DNA of 5,059 bases, taken from contig JAFVEW010000328.1 in the NCBI GenBank assembly GCA_017475805.1, positions 1 through 5,059 of the forward strand, read 5' to 3'. Below are positions 1-5,059 of the stretch, piece after piece (position 1 is the first letter of the stretch; every line of letters starts with the position of its first letter). The notes beneath the pieces were generated by a model that saw only the letters and a list, made by a program, of their open reading frames with translations, was not told where the DNA came from and made no database searches. Source of the DNA: Synergistaceae bacterium (lineage in GTDB: Bacteria > Synergistota > Synergistia > Synergistales > Aminobacteriaceae). A program made the position numbers and the translations under genes.

Positions 1-207
1 AAAAGGAAGAAATAAATAGACGAAAGTTTTCGCAAATTGAAGAAGTAAAACAGTCTGTATTTTCTTATATTGAAGGATATTATAATAAAAAGCGGCCTCA
101 TAGCACTAATGGCGGACTTTCTCCAGATGAGAGAGAAGCGGGATTTTGGACAAAAAGAAGTAATTTTTTATTTATTTTACTTTTCGTGCCCACTTTATTG
201 ACTATCA
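1..207 (+). mobile_element. 3' end of an IS3-family insertion sequence (left part outside window)
   Basis: The stretch carries the C-terminal part of an IS3-type transposase followed by a short AT-rich end. Read on the minus strand, the proposed tip begins TGATAGTCAATAAAGTGG, with the TG start usual for IS3-family terminal inverted repeats. The junction at about 207 is placed where the similarity of the minus strand to an integrase gene stops. The other IS end, the rest of the transposase and the target duplication lie to the left and cannot be seen, so the exact boundary could be off by a few bases. The insertion lies within the integrase gene fragment at 205-345. Confidence 0.7.
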
Positions 208-317
208 TCCACTCTTGCCGCCCTCCCCAAGCCTTAAAATCCAGTATTTACGGCCAGGTGTGTCAACTGTCAAATAAAGCCCGCCGTCATCACGAAGCAA
301 ATAAGTTTTATCTTTAG
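3..317 (+). CDS. IS3-family transposase, C-terminal end only (DDE integrase core)
   Basis: This frame is open from the window edge and encodes the last part of an IS3 OrfB-type transposase, the DDE enzyme that cuts and joins the element's ends. The tell-tale is the segment EEINRRKF...YIEGYYNKKRPHS, followed by NGGLSPDE, which matches the family's usual 'YIE-x-(F/Y)YN-x-xRxHS...LSP' ending. In relatives the catalytic glutamate lies just upstream of this point, so the catalytic residues are outside the window. About 68 residues come from the element. The frame has no stop before the proposed IS end at 207 and continues for about 36 codons into the interrupted integrase DNA, read antisense, stopping at 315-317. 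The tail IHSCRPPQALKSS... is therefore probably not native. Family assignment is confident; whether the gene is still active cannot be judged. Confidence 0.75.
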   Translation, partial: KEEINRRKFSQIEEVKQSVFSYIEGYYNKKRPHSTNGGLSPDEREAGFWTKRSNFLFILLFVPTLLTIIHSCRPPQALKSSIYGQVCQLSNKARRHHEANKFYL

Positions 318-345
318 ACATCTTGACTTGTGTGTTATTTAACAT
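205..345 (-). pseudogene. P4-type tyrosine integrase, N-terminal fragment cut by the IS
   Basis: The minus strand from ATG at 345 encodes 46 residues, MLNNTQVKMSKDK, then TYLLRDDGGLYLTVDTPGRKYW, ending in RLGEGGKSG. This is the characteristic start of P4/DUF4102-type integrases (arm-site DNA-binding domain, 'L-x-D-x-x-GLYL-x-V...G-x-KYW'). Such enzymes insert islands and prophages into tRNA genes. A full protein is about 400 residues, so the rest of the arm domain, the core-binding domain and the catalytic R-H-R-Y domain are missing. The frame closes on a TGA formed at the junction with the IS3 end, so the IS insertion, not a point mutation, truncates it; the remainder may lie left of the IS. 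A good ribosome site (AGGAAGG at 355-361, about 9 bases from the ATG) supports this start. The tRNA-Arg gene lies 51 bases upstream of it. Confidence 0.8.
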
Positions 346-396
346 TAGTATTAACCTTCCTTTATGTTGTGCGACCGTAGATAACGTAAGATTTAC

Positions 397-472
397 GCGC
401 TTGTAGCTCAGTGGATAGAGCGACGGCCCCCGGAGCCGTAGGTCAGGAGTTCAAGTCTCCTCAAGCGCACCA
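397..472 (+). tRNA. tRNA-Arg, anticodon CCG, with encoded CCA
   Basis: A full cloverleaf of 76 bases can be folded. Acceptor stem GCGCTTG/CAAGCGC is 397-403 with 462-468. The D stem GCTC/GAGC is 406-409 with 418-421, and the D loop carries the GG pair. Anticodon stem ACGGC/GCCGT is 423-427 with 435-439. T stem AGGAG/CTCCT is 445-449 with 457-461, with loop TTCAAGT. The discriminator is A469 and CCA (470-472) is encoded. The loop 428-434 reads CCCCGGA, giving anticodon CCG (430-432) for the CGG codon. An A in the D loop at the expected position 20 agrees with arginine identity. The oddity is C at position 33 (base 429), where nearly all tRNAs have U. I saw no CGG codon in the glmS gene of this window, so it would serve a rare codon. 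Confidence 0.93.
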
Positions 473-544
473 CCTTCGTAACAATATTTCAAAGTTCTTT
501 TTCTGTATCTTTCATTGTAAGCCACAGTTTTGTATTATACGTTT

Positions 545-572
545 TTCAAGTTGTTTAGCTATACAATTTGAA
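545..572. repeat. Imperfect inverted repeat downstream of the tRNA
   Basis: TTCAAGTTGT (545-554) and ACAATTTGAA (563-572) pair over 10 bp with one G-U wobble and an 8-base loop. It lies between the tRNA and the strong terminator at 579-613. There is no U-run after it on the plus strand, so it is not a clear terminator. It might help end the tRNA transcript or be incidental in AT-rich DNA. The rest of 473-578 is T-rich with no convincing gene. Confidence 0.4.
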
Positions 573-576
573 CGAC

Positions 577-613
577 AAAAATCCCCTTTCGATCAAGAGT
601 CGAGAGGGGATTT
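577..613 (-). terminator. Strong intrinsic terminator of the leftward operon
   Basis: AAATCCCCTTTCGA (579-592) pairs along all 14 positions with TCGAGAGGGGATTT (600-613), with one G-U pair and a 7-base loop. On the minus strand the stem is followed by a run of five T residues (bases 577-581 are A on the plus strand), the form of a rho-independent terminator. It lies 42 bases past the stop of the 220-residue gene, so it most likely ends the three-gene minus-strand operon. The plus-strand tail (ATTTACAC) is weak, but the hairpin may also limit transcription coming from the tRNA side. Confidence 0.85.
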
Positions 614-655
614 ACACAATAATGAATTCTAAATCCTTGTCTTGGGCGATATTTT

Positions 656-1318
656 TCACTGTCTTTTTCTTCGTTTAGGTGCAGGAGTTTTGGGTTCGTC
701 ATTTCTCCATAAAAATTGCTGCTTCGAGGCGGCTGCACCGCTCAAAGGAAGTTCAACCCAGCCCCAAGGAGTTACAAGTAAAAATCTAAGTGTTATATTT
801 TGTTCAGCGAGTGCATCAACATGAGGAATAAATCTCACGACTTCATCAAGACAAAAGTTATCACTAATTATCCAAACTCTGCGGCATTTTCCGCGACTAA
901 AAATAGCTGCATGGTCAATAGCGGCCCTGAGTCCTCCTTCGTAGTCTGGAGGTGCGAGACTAATTATTATTGTGTCTGATTTATCGCCGGATTTTTTTGA
1001 ATTGGGAATAACGTCCGCATAGTCTTCGAGACGGCTTAAACGTGAATAAAGGTCTTCAATGCTTCCTGTTTCGTCTTCTAATTCTTGGCCGAAAAACTCA
1101 GCAAAAATATCTCGGGGTTCTACGCTGGATTCATTATTTTTATTTCTGTTTATAGCGTCATTCATCCATTCTCTAACTATGTTAGCGGCTTCAATAATAT
1201 ATTCAGGATATTCAGTCTCAGAAATTGCTGATAATAATTCACTCATCATCATTTCCGGCTGCTTCTTGGTGATTTTTTTGCCGCCTGTTTCAGATTTTGA
1301 AATTTCGTTTTGTTTCAT
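656..1318 (-). CDS. Uncharacterised soluble 220-residue protein, last gene of the operon
   Basis: I do not recognise a family. The protein has no signal peptide or membrane segment. Residues 1-25 are polar and lysine-rich. Residues 26-105 look helical and acidic (MSELLSAISETEYPEYIIEA; DIFAEFFGQELEDE; DLYSRLSRLEDYADVI). Residues 115-190 look alpha/beta: strand TIIISL (116-121), helix (127-141), strand RRVWIISD (146-153), helix (158-172), strand ITLRFLLVT (175-183), then PWGWVELPL. No P-loop or catalytic motif is evident. The end is strongly basic (PAPKRRKRQ), which might bind nucleic acid or acidic lipid head groups. The start is well supported by AAGGAGG 10 bases upstream of the ATG. It lies 25 bases after the methyltransferase gene and just before the operon terminator, so it is surely co-transcribed with the two membrane protein genes. 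The coding call is firm; the function is unknown. Confidence 0.85.
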   Translation of the reverse strand: MKQNEISKSETGGKKITKKQPEMMMSELLSAISETEYPEYIIEAANIVREWMNDAINRNKNNESSVEPRDIFAEFFGQELEDETGSIEDLYSRLSRLEDYADVIPNSKKSGDKSDTIIISLAPPDYEGGLRAAIDHAAIFSRGKCRRVWIISDNFCLDEVVRFIPHVDALAEQNITLRFLLVTPWGWVELPLSGAAASKQQFLWRNDEPKTPAPKRRKRQ

Positions 1319-1343
1319 GTCTCTCTAGCCTCCTTTTGAGCAA

Positions 1344-1919
1344 TCAAGTATAACACACGGCGATTATTATTAACGTGCCTATTACAGTTGAAATTATCGT
1401 GTGAATTTCGCTGCGCATTAAAATTTTAGAATTAAAACCGCCGCGCAAATTTTCAAATTTTAATTTTGAAATTAAAGGGAAAAATCTTTTGACTTTCGCG
1501 CAATAACTCTCGTATTCAATGCCGAATTTAGAACGCAAAAAATTTTCTTCATGCGGAATTATTGAAAGATTATATAAGAGATAAAAACTCACGATAAAAA
1601 TCATCACAGCGTAAACTCCTGCGATTATTGCCCAGCCGAAGCCGATTAAAAAATTTCCAAAATATAAAGGATTTCTCATCAAAGCATACGGCCCGGTAGT
1701 TGCTAATTTTTGAGCTTTGACGTTTTCACCGCGATATAAGCCTATAAAGCCTACAGCCCAGCACCGCCAAAGTTGCCCGGCGATTATAAAAGCAAGAGCG
1801 ACTAAAATCTGCTTCAAATTAAAATTATTTTTCTTGGCCGTAAACAAAATTATTAAAAATATTAAAGTCCAGAGGCCGCCGCGCATTTTGAAAATCCATT
1901 CTCGAATCTTCTCAGGCAT
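1344..1919 (-). CDS. Isoprenylcysteine carboxyl methyltransferase (ICMT)-like membrane protein
   Basis: A 191-residue integral membrane protein of the ICMT/phospholipid methyltransferase-like superfamily, whose members use S-adenosylmethionine to methylate lipid-linked or membrane substrates. Hydrophobic segments lie at about 16-28, 38-58, 90-115 and 172-190. The family signature is visible: TTGPYALMRNPLYFGNF (74-90), then HEENFLRSKFGIEYESY (123-139) and KVKRFFP (142-148), matching the 'GPY-x-x-x-R-(H/N)P-x-Y' and 'E-x-x-L-x-x-x-FG-x-x-Y-x-x-Y...RF-x-P' pattern that binds the cofactor. The last hydrophobic segment (172-190) follows the usual end of the domain. An in-frame start at 1979 would lie deep inside the upstream gene. 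I chose ATG 1919, which has AAAGGAG 10 bases before it and overlaps the upstream stop by 8 bases (ATGCCTGA), implying translational coupling. Bacteria generally lack prenylated CaaX proteins, so the substrate is probably a lipid or quinone-type molecule; this is inference. Confidence 0.85.
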   Translation of the reverse strand: MPEKIREWIFKMRGGLWTLIFLIILFTAKKNNFNLKQILVALAFIIAGQLWRCWAVGFIGLYRGENVKAQKLATTGPYALMRNPLYFGNFLIGFGWAIIAGVYAVMIFIVSFYLLYNLSIIPHEENFLRSKFGIEYESYCAKVKRFFPLISKLKFENLRGGFNSKILMRSEIHTIISTVIGTLIIIAVCYT

Positions 1920-2958
1920 CTTCAACTGAAGCTCCTTTATGTAAATTTTCGCTGACTCCCCAGCCGAGCATACGGACAACTACGATAACGCCCATGAAAA
2001 TTGAAAGATAGTCCGTGAAAAATCTGCAAATTATCGCCATTACTCCGGCCATGTTCGCAGGCATTAAAATTGAATAGAGCAAAGCTCCGCCGCCCTCAGC
2101 AAAACCGCTCGCTCCAGGTGTAGGAATAAAATATAAAATAAACATGAAAACCGCTTGAACGGCGATTGTTTGAATATATCTGAAAGGCAGGCCGACCGCA
2201 CTCATTAAAACAGGAAGGACGCTGAACAACGCGAGTAAATGCAAAACGGAAAGTATCACAGCAAGAGCGACCCAAATTTTTCCAGTGTTGAAAGCCAATC
2301 TGAAATTCAAAATGTAATTATCAATTTCACGGTCGAGCCACTGAATAATTTTTATTACCATTCTGTTTGACTTCATAAAATTAAATTTTCGCAGCCGCAT
2401 CACGATTGAACGTGCAAATTTTTTTATGATTTCAGGCTTTATTATCGTAAAGGCAACAAATGCCCACGTCGCTAAAATTAAAATGAAGACATAAGAGACC
2501 AAGCCTTTTAAGAAAGGACTGCCGTCTAAAATGTCTGGGTCAAGCATCAAAGCTACTGGCACAGCTAAAGTCAAAATTAAAATCGTCAACATCGTCCGCA
2601 TTAAAGTTATCGCTATGCCTTTGCCGACAGGAATACCTTTTTTATAAAGCGCGTAAACTTGAAACGGCCCGCCGCCGCTCTGCATGGGAGTTACAGCACT
2701 GCCAAAATAATTCAGCCACGTTAAAACTATTCCAAGCGATAACGAAACTTTTTCGTGAGCAGCTACCGCAAGCGCGCAAAATCTTCCGGCATCACAAAGC
2801 CACGCCATGAACACTACGAGCAATGCAAGCAATAGTTTTAATTTATTCGCTGTTAGTAACGAATGAACAGTATCATGGTCAACGCTGCGAAAAATTATTA
2901 AAGCATTGACTCCGAAAGCCAATAGTATAAAAATTACCAGACCTTTTCTGAGAGACAA
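1912..2958 (-). CDS. UPF0104/YbhN-type lipid flippase-like membrane protein
   Basis: A 348-residue polytopic membrane protein of the lysyl-phosphatidylglycerol synthase membrane-region family (UPF0104/YbhN, MprF N-domain type). MprF proteins move modified phosphatidylglycerol across the membrane; stand-alone members are mostly uncharacterised and are presumed to move lipids or lipid-linked precursors. About nine hydrophobic segments are visible (near 5-24, 40-58, 75-90, 114-138, 149-172, 226-250, 262-280, 290-310, 313-332). The family hallmarks are present: TPMQSGGGPFQVYALYKKG (90-108) and IPTPGASGFAEGG (278-290). There is no C-terminal lysyltransferase domain, and the length is normal for the stand-alone family. 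The start is TTG (2956-2958), supported by GGAGG about 10 bases upstream. It is the first gene of the leftward operon and diverges from glmS. The family call is strong; the transported lipid is unknown. Confidence 0.88.
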   Translation of the reverse strand: MSLRKGLVIFILLAFGVNALIIFRSVDHDTVHSLLTANKLKLLLALLVVFMAWLCDAGRFCALAVAAHEKVSLSLGIVLTWLNYFGSAVTPMQSGGGPFQVYALYKKGIPVGKGIAITLMRTMLTILILTLAVPVALMLDPDILDGSPFLKGLVSYVFILILATWAFVAFTIIKPEIIKKFARSIVMRLRKFNFMKSNRMVIKIIQWLDREIDNYILNFRLAFNTGKIWVALAVILSVLHLLALFSVLPVLMSAVGLPFRYIQTIAVQAVFMFILYFIPTPGASGFAEGGGALLYSILMPANMAGVMAIICRFFTDYLSIFMGVIVVVRMLGWGVSENLHKGASVEDA

Positions 2959-3046
2959 GTCTTAATTTCCTCCGTGTTAAATTTTAATTTATTATAACCG
3001 AGTGATTTATAATTTTTACATAAAAATAAAAAAGGGGAGAAAATAA
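2959..3046. promoter_or_regulatory. 88-bp divergent promoter region between the operon and glmS
   Basis: This very AT-rich gap must hold start signals for both directions. A perfect TATAAT at 3008-3013 on the plus strand, 33 bases before the glmS ATG, is a likely -10 box, although only a poor -35 (around TTTAAT-like bases near 2985-2990) precedes it. On the minus strand a TATAAT (plus bases 2991-2996) could be the -10 of the lipid operon, again with a weak -35. Ribosome sites are clear: AGGGGAG at 3033-3039 for glmS and GGAGG on the minus strand for the TTG start. The gap is too short to hold a glmS ribozyme. Motif positions are seen; promoter use is inferred. Confidence 0.5.
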
Positions 3047-4879
3047 ATGTGTGGAATTTTAGGTTACAGCGGCGACCGTCAAGCAAGCGATATTTTATTG
3101 AACGGCCTCGCCAAACTTGAATATCGCGGTTATGACTCGGCGGGCGTTGCTGTGCTTGATAACGGCGAAATTAAAATTGCAAAAAATAAAGGACGCTTGA
3201 AAGTCCTCGAAGAAAAAATAAAATCCGGCCAAGAAGTTCCCGGAACTTGCGGCATCGGGCACACCCGTTGGGCAACTCATGGCGAACCTTCAGACGTCAA
3301 CGCCCACCCTTTATGGAGCGATGATATGTCCGTCGTAGCTGTTCATAACGGAATTGTTGAAAATTACCGCGAAATTAAAGAAGAACTCTCAAAACACGGC
3401 TATAAATTTTATTCGCAGACTGACACTGAAGCAGCCGTTAAATTAATTGATTTTTATTATAAGCAGGAAAAAAATCCGCTCAAAGCTATCATTAAAGCCA
3501 TTCATAAAATCGAAGGCTCTTATTGTTTCGTTTTGCTTTTCAAAGATTTTCCTAATGAAGTTTGGGGTGCTCGTAAAGATTTGCCGTTAATCGCAGGACA
3601 AGGCAAAGGCGAGTCGTTTTTAGCTTCGGACGTTTCAGCGATTTTGCAGGACACTCGTCAAGTTTATTATCTCGACAATATGGAAATCGTGCAGCTTAAA
3701 AAAGGCGTCGTTAGATTTTTTGACACTGAAGGCTACGCAAAACATAAAGAACTCAGCGAAGTAACTTGGGACATGAACGCGGCTGAAAAAGGCGGCTTTG
3801 AACATTTCATGATGAAAGAAATTCACGAGCAGGCTCGCGCCGTCAAAGATACTTTCGGTTCTGTTTATCATTCAGGAAAAATTAATCTCGATGACATGAA
3901 CTTGACCGACGAAAATATTAAAAATATCTCGCAGATTTATATAATCGCTTGCGGGTCTGCTTATCATGCCGGAGCTGTTGCTCAATATGTCATTGAAGAC
4001 TTAGCTAAAATTCCTGTACGAATCGAATTAGCTTCAGAATTTCGTTATCGAAATATGCCGCTTGATAAAAATGCTCTTGCGATAATAATTTCACAATCGG
4101 GCGAAACGGCTGACACTCTCGCAGCAATGAGACGAGCAAAAGAAAACGGAATTAAAACTCTTGCGATCGTCAACGTCGTTGGAAGCACGATAGCACGCGA
4201 AGCCGACAGCGTTTTTTATACGATGGCCGGGCCTGAAATAGCAGTCGCTACGACTAAGGCTTACAGTGCACAATTAATTGCGTGTTATGTTCTCGCGATT
4301 CAGTTTGCAAAAGTTCGTGGCGTGATCGAAGAGTCAGAAGTTGAAAGATTAATCGCCGAGATTCAAAAATTGCCGGAAAAAATTGATGAGATTCTTGACG
4401 AGAAAGAGCCTCTTGAAGAATTAGCCTATAAATTTGTGAACGCCCGTAACGCCTTTTATTTAGGACGTAATATTGATTACGCTGTAGCTATGGAAGGCAG
4501 CTTGAAAATGAAAGAAATCAGCTATCTTCATTCAGAGGCTATTGCCGCCGGAGAAATGAAACATGGGCCGATAAGTTTAATTGAAAAAGGAATGTTAGTT
4601 GCGGGAATAATGACACAAAAGAATCTTTATCAGAAAATCGCAAGCAACATGCTCGAGGCCAGGAGTCGCGGAGGATTTTTATTAATAATTGCAACACGAG
4701 GCTGTGAAGCATTAAAAGATGAAGCGAATTTTATTTTTAATATTCCTGAAACAGACGAACATTTTGCGGCAAGCCTTGCTGTGATCCCGTTGCAGCTGCT
4801 TGGATATTATGTGGCAGTCGCTCGAAAACTTGACGTTGATAAACCTCGAAACTTGGCCAAGAGTGTTACTGTTGAGTAA
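3047..4879 (+). CDS. glmS: Glutamine-fructose-6-phosphate aminotransferase (isomerizing)
   Basis: A complete 610-residue glucosamine-6-phosphate synthase. It converts fructose 6-phosphate and glutamine to glucosamine 6-phosphate and glutamate, the first step towards UDP-N-acetylglucosamine for peptidoglycan and lipopolysaccharide; it is cytosolic. The N-terminal class II glutaminase domain (about 1-240) has the nucleophile Cys2, exposed after Met removal, HTRWATHG (72-79), HNGIVEN (100-106) and Asp126. Two SIS sugar-isomerase domains follow. The first has ACGSAYH with Cys302 and SQSGETADT (349-357); the second has Glu490, KHGP with His506, and Lys605 near the end (NLAKSVTVE). These correspond to Escherichia coli residues with a shift of about two to three, so no key residue is missing. 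The ATG is set by AGGGGAG 7 bases upstream and by the need for Cys at position 2. It diverges from the lipid operon and seems to be transcribed alone. Confidence 0.98.
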   Translation: MCGILGYSGDRQASDILLNGLAKLEYRGYDSAGVAVLDNGEIKIAKNKGRLKVLEEKIKSGQEVPGTCGIGHTRWATHGEPSDVNAHPLWSDDMSVVAVHNGIVENYREIKEELSKHGYKFYSQTDTEAAVKLIDFYYKQEKNPLKAIIKAIHKIEGSYCFVLLFKDFPNEVWGARKDLPLIAGQGKGESFLASDVSAILQDTRQVYYLDNMEIVQLKKGVVRFFDTEGYAKHKELSEVTWDMNAAEKGGFEHFMMKEIHEQARAVKDTFGSVYHSGKINLDDMNLTDENIKNISQIYIIACGSAYHAGAVAQYVIEDLAKIPVRIELASEFRYRNMPLDKNALAIIISQSGETADTLAAMRRAKENGIKTLAIVNVVGSTIAREADSVFYTMAGPEIAVATTKAYSAQLIACYVLAIQFAKVRGVIEESEVERLIAEIQKLPEKIDEILDEKEPLEELAYKFVNARNAFYLGRNIDYAVAMEGSLKMKEISYLHSEAIAAGEMKHGPISLIEKGMLVAGIMTQKNLYQKIASNMLEARSRGGFLLIIATRGCEALKDEANFIFNIPETDEHFAASLAVIPLQLLGYYVAVARKLDVDKPRNLAKSVTVE

Positions 4880-4892
4880 AATTAGGAATATT

Positions 4893-4929
4893 GAAAAAAC
4901 ATTTAGCTCATATGAACATAAGAGCTAAA
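4893..4929 (-). terminator. Hairpin with minus-strand U-run after glmS
   Basis: TTTAGCTC (4902-4909) pairs perfectly with GAGCTAAA (4922-4929), and after one A-A mismatch the inner TAT/ATA can add pairs. On the minus strand the stem is followed by TG and then six T residues (A at 4894-4899 on plus), a good intrinsic terminator shape for leftward transcription. On the plus strand no U-run follows, so as a glmS terminator it is weaker, although the stem could protect the mRNA 3' end. It starts 22 bases after the glmS stop. Confidence 0.6.
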
Positions 4930-4944
4930 CAATCTCTTAGAGAA

Positions 4945-4996
4945 TTAAAATAAAAGCGACTCCCTCCTATTATTTTTTAATCAGGAAAGAGTCGCT
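4945..4996 (-). terminator. Terminator hairpin for a leftward gene entering from the right
   Basis: AGCGACTC (4955-4962) pairs with GAGTCGCT (4989-4996). The long interior allows further TCCT/AGGA and ATT/AAT pairing. Read on the minus strand, the stem is followed by TTTATTTTAA, a usable U-rich tail. It lies about 32 bases downstream of the probable stop codon at 5029-5031, the expected place for the terminator of that gene. The plus-strand tail, with five T residues only after a 6-base gap, is less good but could give some termination for glmS. Confidence 0.65.
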
Positions 4997-5028
4997 AATG
5001 AATTTTTCAATATAAAAGCTATTTAAGT

Positions 5029-5059
5029 TTATAATCCTGCAGCTTTTCTTAATTCTTCA
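5029..5059 (-). CDS. Probable C-terminal end of a leftward gene (EELRKAAGL)
   Basis: On the minus strand, one frame reads Glu-Glu-Leu-Arg-Lys-Ala-Ala-Gly-Leu and then TAA (5029-5031). It has the look of a real protein C-terminus and is followed at a normal distance by two minus-strand terminator hairpins. Only nine codons are visible, so no family can be named. The case rests mainly on the terminators, which otherwise would have no gene to serve. Confidence 0.45.
   Translation of the reverse strand, partial: EELRKAAGL

Larger units (their letters stand above)
4888..5013. repeat. 11-bp inverted repeat enclosing the intergenic hairpins
   Basis: ATATTGAAAAA (4888-4898) is exactly complementary to TTTTTCAATAT (5003-5013). 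Between these arms lie two stronger hairpins (4902-4929 and 4955-4996) and a tiny TCTCT/AGAGA palindrome around 4933-4943. Transcribed from either strand, the 126 bases could close into a multi-branch structure. It may be chance in AT-rich DNA, the border of a small repeated element, or part of a convergent-gene termination zone. Confidence 0.45.

Noticed and set aside
411..632. A 73-codon plus-strand open frame starting within the tRNA
   Set aside because: It begins inside the tRNA gene, has no ribosome site, crosses the inverted repeat and the terminator hairpin, and its product has no protein-like pattern.
642..824. A 60-codon plus-strand open frame
   Set aside because: It lies antisense to the end of the well-supported 220-residue gene and has no convincing ribosome site.
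1059..1328. An 89-codon plus-strand open frame with hydrophobic stretches
   Set aside because: It is the antisense shadow of the start of the 220-residue gene; the minus strand has the ribosome site and operon spacing.
1920..1979. A 20-residue N-terminal extension of the ICMT-like protein from ATG 1979
   Set aside because: It would lie wholly within the flippase-like gene; ATG 1919 has a proper ribosome site and the usual short operon overlap.
2959..3046. A glmS ribozyme/riboswitch ahead of glmS
   Set aside because: The whole gap is 88 bases, AT-rich and without the needed paired cores; known glmS ribozymes are clearly longer.
3635..3871. A 78-codon minus-strand open frame within glmS
   Set aside because: It is antisense to the conserved glmS coding sequence, with no ribosome site or recognisable motif.
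1..5059. CRISPR array, toxin-antitoxin pair or defence operon
   Set aside because: No regularly spaced direct repeats and no matching protein motifs were seen on either strand; the space is filled by the genes listed.

Overview
The window is bacterial and AT-rich, with densely packed genes, good Shine-Dalgarno sites and a tRNA gene that encodes its own CCA end. Protein style and base composition would fit an anaerobic, probably host-associated bacterium of a Synergistota- or Firmicutes-like lineage. That placement is an impression; nothing here fixes the taxonomy.

Left end (1-472): a mobile-DNA scar beside a tRNA. The 3' end of an IS3-family insertion sequence runs to about base 207. It sits inside a P4-type tyrosine integrase gene on the minus strand, of which only the first ~46 codons (the arm-type DNA-binding, DUF4102-like start) remain in the window. 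The integrase start lies 51 bases from the 5' end of a tRNA-Arg(CCG) gene. That tRNA folds cleanly but has C instead of the near-universal U at position 33 of the anticodon loop.

Middle (579-2958): a leftward three-gene operon. It is read from a TTG-started, multi-spanning UPF0104/YbhN-type membrane protein (flippase-like, related to the membrane domain of lysyl-phosphatidylglycerol synthases). Next comes an isoprenylcysteine carboxyl methyltransferase-like membrane methyltransferase, overlapping by 8 bases. Last is an unrecognised soluble 220-residue protein, 25 bases downstream. A strong 14-bp hairpin with a U-run (579-613) ends the operon. The first two products suggest envelope-lipid transport or modification; the third has no assignable function.

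Right (2959-5059): across an 88-bp divergent promoter region lies a complete glmS, the glutamine-dependent glucosamine-6-phosphate synthase that supplies amino sugar for peptidoglycan and lipid A. All the key residues I checked are present. It is followed by a structured intergenic stretch with two minus-strand terminator hairpins nested inside an 11-bp inverted repeat. These probably terminate a gene entering from the right on the minus strand, of which only the last nine codons seem to be visible.

I did not find a clear undescribed defence or mobile system. The most unusual items are the C33 tRNA with its 5'-side integrase, the IS-disrupted integrase, the unknown third operon protein and the nested hairpin region after glmS.
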